Shown one piece after another: positions 52,101 through 61,100 of a stretch of DNA of 64,000 nt. The translations under genes were made by a program, and so were the position numbers. The number at the start of each line of letters is the position of its first letter. Positions within the stretch are counted from its first letter, which is position 1. Location of the stretch: positions 30,267,596-30,331,595 of the forward strand of contig OZ024799.1 of the NCBI GenBank assembly GCA_964017045.1. Direction: 5' to 3'. The stretch comes from Omphiscola glabra (taxonomy: Eukaryota > Mollusca > Gastropoda > Lymnaeidae). The notes under the pieces are model-generated. The model saw nothing but the letters and a program-made list of their open reading frames with translations. It was not told the origin of the DNA and did not search any database.

Positions 52101-55100
52101 TGAGAACGCCAGATAAGAACACATAGCAATGGTGGGTAAAATGTATTTGAGGACCCGCTTAAAAGAAACTTGAGTAAATTAGAAGAGGACTGTAGACGTG
52201 GATTTATGTGAAATCTTGAAAGTAAACCTATTGGAGCTGGAAGCGTCTAAAAAGAAATTTCATAACATAAAAAAACTGTTTCCGCCTAGAGGCTCTCTAA
52301 GCCCACTCAATGGCCTAATCAAGATACATCATTACGCAAACACCATTAGTCGCAGTTAGTAGTTTTCTTCTTATATTATACCCATAATTGACTAAAGTAG
52401 AGGTGGATTGCTTAGATTAGTTTTTAAAAATTAACACAACTTTAACAGGTCTAAGCCCTAAAGACCAAAGACCCACATAACAAAGCTAATAGCATCTTCA
52501 AAAAGTGACTTTAGTGACAACGATTTTTATGGATATTATTTTTGAGGCAGGAATCGCCGCTACCCCTCTCCCCGTTTCCCCACACTTAGATGTAGCCAGA
52601 AAGCTGGCAGGTAAAGAATCTCTGCCTCAGAGTGAGTACCCGAAACGCTGTAAATAATGAAAGGCCTGGTTATGTGTGATTATGTCAATGTGTAGCAATG
52701 TCATGTAACTCTAAGCGCGTGCGGCGGTGTGTTGCAGCATTTCATCCAAACAGACACGTACACCTGTGTGTGTGGGTTGTTGGTTTTTTTCTATCAGCTC
52801 AGCCCGAATATAGGTCACGCACAGGTAGGCTTTCAATGTTTAAAACAGTAGCCTAGCCCTGAAGGCTTTCGGCTTGAACGGGTGAGAGACATAAAACGGC
52901 GTGACATCAAGACTGAAATTCTCAATGTACAGGACTGCACCATGTCAAATACTGGTTAAAGCATACAGTATCGTCAATAGCAAATACTGAAATGCTGGTG
53001 AGCCCAATTTGCAGTAGCGAAGATTATTAGCATGCGTCAGGGGCGGGTCATTCTGTCAGTTATACAACTACAACATGCATTTAAGTTATGCAAGCACATA
53101 TTCAGCCAAAATATTGCCTCTGGGTTACCACCCCGTGTCCTCTAATGGGGTCGAGTGCAACAACTGTTCACGTGTTGAACTACATGTTGCTGTTCATCCT
53201 TCACCACTGTGCCGCTACATTACTGTTGCGTGTCCTTCCGTCTTTCTCTTAATTTTTCGCAGTACCGTCTACCCAACCCATAAAAACCTGTCGCCTACAA
53301 GATGGAGATATTGTTCTCCCACCAAGTAGTGGACAGGAGCGTCTTTATTCACTACTAATGAATAATGTGGATGTCAATATTTAGCACTAAAAAGATCAGT
53401 CCAATATTTTGGGAGCACGCCGATGACTTCACCTTCCACGCCCCCCCCCCCCCCTTTTCAGGGTAATGACGTTGTTTATGATCTCACACCCTGAGAATGA
53501 CAGGTCGCATTGACCGCCTCGAAATCACGGCGTGTTAGAACTTCATTAACTTTTTACATTACAATAGTTTTTCCATTTGCTTTTTTATTTCTTTGGTTTT
53601 TTTTTTTTTAATTTCAATCCAGTGCCATACTGATTAATTTAAAATGTAATACTCTCATCAATAGTAGTAATAATACTAATAATGATGAATACTAATTCTA
53701 ATGGATTTTAATCTTAATACGACTCAAGGCTAAACACATATCTTTCACAAGCAACAATGACGGCTCAGACAGAAAGGAAAACATTCGAAACTATTTAAAT
53801 CCTTTTGCACAAAAAAAAAAATATTTTAAAAAGATGACATCAATACAACATTTATACATTTAATTTTAAACAAACGACATCGCTGTTAGCTTTGTGCGAC
53901 TATTTTTTCCACAGATATCTCAAGCTTCAACAAAGAGTTGCCTGCCTCTAAAATTGAACATGCCCGGCTTAAAACAATAACAGGTGGGCAGGTCAGGCGT
54001 TCACCAATAAGAGATTTCTGAACCCGGCGGCTGTCTGCATGACTCATCACCAAACCACATGGTGTGGACCCTGGTGTCTGGTGTATATACTATGACAGGT
54101 GTAATTATTGATTGTTGCTTGAAGTGTAACTCTTGACAAGCTACTGTTATGAAGAAAGTCGAAATAATTAACCTTGAACCTGCTCGTATCGCTATGCCTA
54201 AAAGTTAAAGATCATAACATCGATATTCTATCAAGAAGCGTGGCTTAGAAGCGTTAAATAACCCGAAAGCCGTTCGATAAGTACTTTATATAAAATTTGA
54301 AGCTTTTTGCCAGTTTAATTTAGTACACTGATCAAAGGCACTTGACCTGTAATAAACACACGCATATATTCATCGAAATTATTTTCGTTAAAGCGACGAG
54401 CATATTTCTTGTGCAAGCAGCTAGCCATGAAGTAAGTTTGTCACACCTTGGCTTTACAACCCGGAAATAACGCGTGAAAACTCATAACTTTCTCCGCCCA
54501 CAAATGAGATGTTCTCCTATACGAAATATGGGCGTGGTGGTAACGCCACAGACCCTCCCAACCTCATAAGTCAGTACGACGATAGCGATGACTTTAGTGG
54601 TCACGGGGTTTAGGCCTTGGCCGTGTCAAACAAAACAATCAAACTACGATGACAACTGCCCGCTGATTTTAATGCCTCACTCGCCATGAACCACCACCGT
54701 CAGAACTACTGTAAAACAAGAGGCATTTCCGCGCCCATTAATTTGTCCTTATTAACCTCTAATTAATGGCTACACGAGCACAAATGATGTGTGTGTCATG
54801 GAGGACATAGCTTCTAGCCGCTGAACGCAGACCATTTTACTCCTTTTGTTGGAAAGAGAAATTAGCCGTTGTAGGCTATAAGTATTTCCTACTGTTAAAA
54901 AAAATTGTATTAGATAATAAAGCAAGCCTCTAATCTACAATAAATGGACTACCATCAAGGCCAACACTGAAAGATTCGACCCTAGTCTTATTTGAACGTC
55001 TTCTTCATTACAACTTGAGCAGCGAATAGAAAAGAAAGCTGGATTTTTCACCAGGGGACATTTCATTTAACAAAACGAATTTAAAAACTGGTTCCATTTA

Positions 55101-58100
55101 ACTCCATCCAGTTCATGCAGTGGTATTGGTTACCACAAACTCAGCGACACACGCTGATCATTTTAATACGTATCAGAACTGAGCAAGGAAACGTAAGGAA
55201 ATAGCTTAATGAGAAATCCAATAAGCAGTGCTGTTAATTACTACCTCGTACACGGCATGTGAACACGAGGTGTAAGCAACGGAATAATCCGTGGATGCAG
55301 CTTGGGACTTTAGTAGGACAAAGAAGAGATTGAATGTTTACATTGTTCATTAATCCACGACGATATAGTTTCAAATAATAAATCCATTCTCTTCAACCAT
55401 TTGCTCCCTGTGTATGTCATGTATAATATACACATGAAGCTTTTTTTTTTAATTTATAAAGTACGGTAAATTTAAGTACGGTCAATATCTATATTTTGTC
55501 GATTCCGCTTGCTTATACTTGTCTTTAACCTCATCCCGAGGCATGCATGAATAATATGAATAGAAAAGTGTGTGTGTGAGTGTGGGGGGGGGGGGGGCAT
55601 GAGAGGAAATAAATGAACTGACGCCTGCAGTAATAGAAATACTTTCCTTAATACGTGCATATGGAATAGGCAAACTGAGTTACTGGACCTTTCTTCACCA
55701 AAACGTATTCTGTTTATGCAGTTTCTTATTTTCCTAGCCCACCCCCCTCCACACCCAACCCGGAAACCCTTCACATTCTGTTTCTTTTGTTTAACCCACG
55801 AATGCCTATATGCCATAAAAGTACAATGAGTGACACCCCCCCCCCCCCAACTCACCCCAGACAGGGTATCCTATTTTCGATTTCTATTAACACAAAAATG
55901 TGGGAATGGGACGCACCTTTCTTTCTATTGTTACATATCATTGTTGTAGTCTCATCGCCCGTGTTGGGTTTTAGTGACGTTCCTCTAACCAGCCCTTCTC
56001 TATAGACAATAAATAAAATCAGCCATCAATAAATCACGATTCAACTTTTTACCTCTCTAGGTGTGTTGTGAAGGAACAGTATACGCCATGATGCGACATG
56101 TCAATATTAGTAATCAATGCTTGAAACGCTTAATTGATCTAGAAAAGATTGCAGGCCACTTGTTGCATCGATTGGGAGAAAGGGAATCGGAAAATAAACC
56201 AGATAAATGATTAACCCTAAACTCAAACAGAATAGCGAGAGTTGAGGGAAAACAGCAACAGAAGAAACGCTACGTGAGCCGCAAGGAATGGAAATAACGG
56301 AAAGAAACGGGACCTTCTTTTTTTTAGAAGAAAGTGAAAATATACAATTGAAATGATTCACACACCGAGGCGGTGAGAGAAGGACATTTCCAACATTATT
56401 CCTAAATGGACTTCTCTTATGTTATGAACATTAAGTGTTTGCCTGCCACATTCACATGACTGACTGCATATGTTATTAAGACGTTATCTTTCCATTCAGG
56501 AGTCACCCATATTGACCACACATGATTGTTCTCCTTTAAAGTAAGATGAGCAAAAAAATGCCTGCTCTGCTATTTGATAACTCTATTTTAATGGCTTTAG
56601 GTCTCATTACATTGCACTAATCACTGGAAAGGAATATCCACAATATGACGTTAAAGTGATAATTTGGGACTCCTGACAAATGTCGAATGAAGCTGTAGAT
56701 TACACGATTCAAAGAGAAAATGAGGGCCTGGAAGACTTGGCTGGGGGGGGGGGGGGTATGCAGATTGCTAAACTGTTGTTCAACCATTTTATAAACAAGG
56801 TACTCGGTGTTGGAATGCTTGTTGTAAAACACTTGACCCCACCCCCAAGGCGTATACTCCCTGGTAACTAACGAGTAAAATGGTGATCTAGTTTTGGTAG
56901 AAAACAGAAAAAAAAATTTGATACTAAAAAACTTGTTTAACTGGTTTTTTAACAACATGGAGGAAAAAAGTGTGTGTGTGTGTGGGGGGGGGGGGGGGTG
57001 TAATTAGAAAGAAGAAAAAGGTTCTTGTGTGTTGCCCACTTATGTTTAATTACTAGCTGCACGCCCTAACGAGAAAAGACAATCGTTGTTAGTCTGAGTT
57101 AGTGCCAGGTTTGTATTTTGTCAAGAAAAGACCAGATTAACAAGCATCATTAATTGTGTGCCATTAAAAAAAAAAGGACATATTGGTGTCATGATTTGTG
57201 AATATTATGTACAAAAAAACTCAAGGACGCATCTCAACTCCATTTCAGTTCATAGTTCTGTAGAAAATTATTTCCACAGTAAAATGCTCAGTTCTAACCG
57301 GAAACCAATGGCCAACTGGAACTTTCCATTCTTGACTCTGTGACTTACTTCAAACCTACTCATTAGCGCAACTACATTTATAAGACACTGTATATAGTCA
57401 TTCGTTAAAATAACACCTGAGTGTGACCCCACACTAGCAACAATACAACCAAGCACTGTGACCTTAATACTGATGCTTGGGTTTTTAGAACCAAGTACCC
57501 TTATAATGGTGGGCTAATTAAAGGAAGCAAGGATCCACAAAGGCGAAAGAGTACATTAATACAGTCACTTAATCTCTTCAGTCTCCGATTGGTTTAACAC
57601 CGGGCCTTAAACTATTTCGCTTAAATCATCAGCTATTTTGGTTGTCTAGTTAGAAGCCCGTGCCGTACACTGTGTAGCAGTGATTCCAAAACGTTACGTT
57701 TTAACATTTTCACACACAACTGACAAACAGAAACATCGTCACAAAACGCATGAATGTTTGTTGGAGAATGAAACTCTGCGAGGTACATAGCTCTGAGTTT
57801 AAGCCATGACTTTCAACCAATATTACCAAGATCAAGTATTAAAAACAGGTGCGTGTGTCTCAATTTGAGAACACGTGCTCGTAACCCGCCGCCAGGTAGC
57901 CTCAATGGTTTAATCTAACCCAGGTACACATTTTAGATCTGTTCGGCCGGGTTCTCTAGTTTTTACAAACTGCGACGTCAATGGTTTTCCAGCAGACTAC
58001 CGTAGAGACTTGAAAAGGGCGTACTCTTTGTGAATGGAATGTAGGGTTGAATTAAAGCAGACCTTTAAGGTAAACCACGACAGACGACACGGGGTCCCCT

Positions 58101-61100
58101 TTTTTATGAGGTCGTTCTAATCACGACCTGTTATCACGCAAAATATCAGACCCGACGTGGAGTTTGGGTTTATAACCACAGTCGGTCTAGCAGTTTCGGA
58201 GTCGGATGATCTCAGCTTTAATCACTCTGTCAAATGTACTCATTATGTGAATTTTGAAAGTCTGATGGCAGGTCAAAAGTTAAGCACACTGTGTTTCATT
58301 GCCAACAGGTTACAAAGGAAGGCATTTATGGCTCCTATTTATTATAATTTTTTTTTGGTTATATGAAAAGTTGGACGGTAAAAGAATATGCATGAATAAT
58401 CGATAATGGGAAAATATATAAACAAATTTTTCGAGTTCTTGAAAAACTAAATATTCGGCTTATATTTTGGATAACCACAATCATGTATTAATCCAGAAAT
58501 TCTATAGAATATGTTATTATTGCCAAACACCCTAAGATGCCACATCTAAAACTATCAGTGACACCGGGGAAAGAGAATGGGATGAGATTGGTGGAAGCTA
58601 ACGAGACATGACAGCATTTCTTTGAAAGCACAGAGCGAAAGAATTACAGCTAGCTGGCAGCTTTCTTATCTTATCAAGGCCCCCTTTTTTTCGTATCCTT
58701 TAAACCCCCCATTGTTATTTTAAGCTTTTGTAACAATATACATTTCCACTACACTTCTTTATTATGATATACATCAATCGACATTTTTTTCTTTTTATCC
58801 ATGTGCAGATTTCCAAAACCAACAACTGACACAATTATCCCCCGAGTCAAGGAAAGCATTTTTGCTGAAATCAGCTTCTTGGCAAACCATGACATTCAGG
58901 AAGAAAGTGCGAGAAGGAGAGAGCTAGAGAAACGGGGAAATTTCATCTCAGTTTTTCGTTTCCACCCACCTAGCCCACTCTCTCGTAAACCTTCCCTACC
59001 CCACCCCCGTTGAATGTATGTTATTCTTTAATAATGTTCTCCCGAATGTTTGCTAGCTCCAGCCCAACTTTGTTTGCCAACAAGTAGTACTTTTGATGTT
59101 TTGAGACGTGGCCCAGGGCCAGAGTCCAGCAATTCTTCCTAGTTAACCAGTGGTCCTCTATACGATTCATTACCGTAGACTCCAAAGTTTACGCATTCAA
59201 AATCATAAAACCAATAGCAATTCCTCCAGGTCAATTGCAACAGATCTTTTGTAAATGTATATAAGCTTAAACAATTCACTATGTCTCTGATGTGTACATC
59301 CTCAAATTTACCCTTTAGTCATACATTCATTCATGAATTGAGAACCCATTTCCTAAAACACGATGGAATTTCACATACAGATGCCAGAGCTTTCTATGGT
59401 GTTCCTGTATGACTGCTTGCTAGACGCGGTGATCCTCATCCCAATATATTGTTCATGTTTCTTCTTCAATTAGTAGCTCAACTCTCCTATTTACAAGAAA
59501 GCCAAGACGGATGCAACAGCCTAGGCTTACACACTCAATAAATATTTTTCAGCTCGGAAACTTTACTTTGCGTTTTCAGCATTCAACCCAGAATAATATG
59601 CTACAGTTGTATGGAATGTGTAAAATCGTATTTTATAAATCCATGATTGGTAGAGGGTTTTGACATATTTTATAAATCCATGATTGGTATAGGGTTTTGA
59701 CATATTTTATAAATCCATGATTGGTATAGGGTTTTGACATATTTTATAAATCCATGATTGGCATAGGGTTTTGACATATTTTATAAATCCATGATTGGCA
59801 TAGGGTTGTGACATTTGATTTCCAAACAGAATGTCTGACCTTGCAAAAAGAGTCAGCCGTGCAGGATAAAAAAGCTTTCGGCTGGTAAAATGACCACTTC
59901 ACCAGAAATTACGTTTTTTAAATCAACATATATTAACTATAAATATTTGTCCAGATGTAAAATCAACTATGTATCTAGTTTTACAATTAATATTAAGGCA
60001 AATCGATTTCTATCAAATCTCCTTTAAAACAACCATATGCGTTGAAGTATGTGCTCGGTTGCCAGACCTGACTCCGCCACCGAATATTATATAACACCAC
60101 TGAAGCGGCAGTGTCCCCCACAAACACAAACCCAACAACCCTATCTCCGCAGTACATCTAACCTAGGTACGACGAAAACCCCTCGGCTAATGGGATTTGT
60201 CACGGGACTTCCCACACATCATCTTTGAACGCCCTCTTCAACATACCGTTAGCCCACGATCCGCCAACGCGACCTTCCAATGTATCGATTTCTTTGTGGA
60301 TATTATCCCTGAATGATTGATTTTTATCGATGAGAGGTGTAAACCCCAAAGGCGACCAAATGTTTCGATTTTTTTTTTTTTTTCGTCAGTAATAAGCCTC
60401 GTGGACAAATAAAAGACGTTAAATGTATTTTCTTTCCTCATCCTACACGACGGTGTTGATATATAGATTTATCATACCAGTCACACCCTGAACTAAACCA
60501 CCATAAAATGTCACTTGAAAGGTCATATCGTTAGAAATAATTTAGAATGAACTATAGATTTATCACTGACCTACGAATAAGTGTTAAATTAAATGGTTTC
60601 ATTTTGTGCTACAGACGCCATTTAGAAAACCAAGGCTGTGGTACTAAAGCTTTAGAATCCAGAGACATAATCAAAATTTCACAATATGACCACATCCGCC
60701 CTTTAGCAAACTATTAAAATCGCATGGATGGATATTTATGTTCAGAATTTGAGTCACATTCCCAAACGTTTTGAATTCTATGGCCACTGGGTTATATATA
60801 CCATGAGCCACTGAAGTATTTCATGTAACGATGCTTGATGATGTTCTATTTTAAGTTCTTCTCTTGTTTGTGTGTGCAGTAAAAGGGGGTGGGTGTTCAT
60901 TGTACACACATCTGAATCTAAATGAGAGTTACATTGACGTTGACAGATGCAAGTTAAGCAACCAACTCACCTGGGGTACGTCCAGCCACTTCTCAGCAGC
61001 ATCCAAAGCCTCCTTGGCATTAGCCTTGTTCTTCTTGGGATCCCAGTCCTCCCAATCAGGGCACAAACCTAGTGAACAGAAATATTACAATTAGTTTATT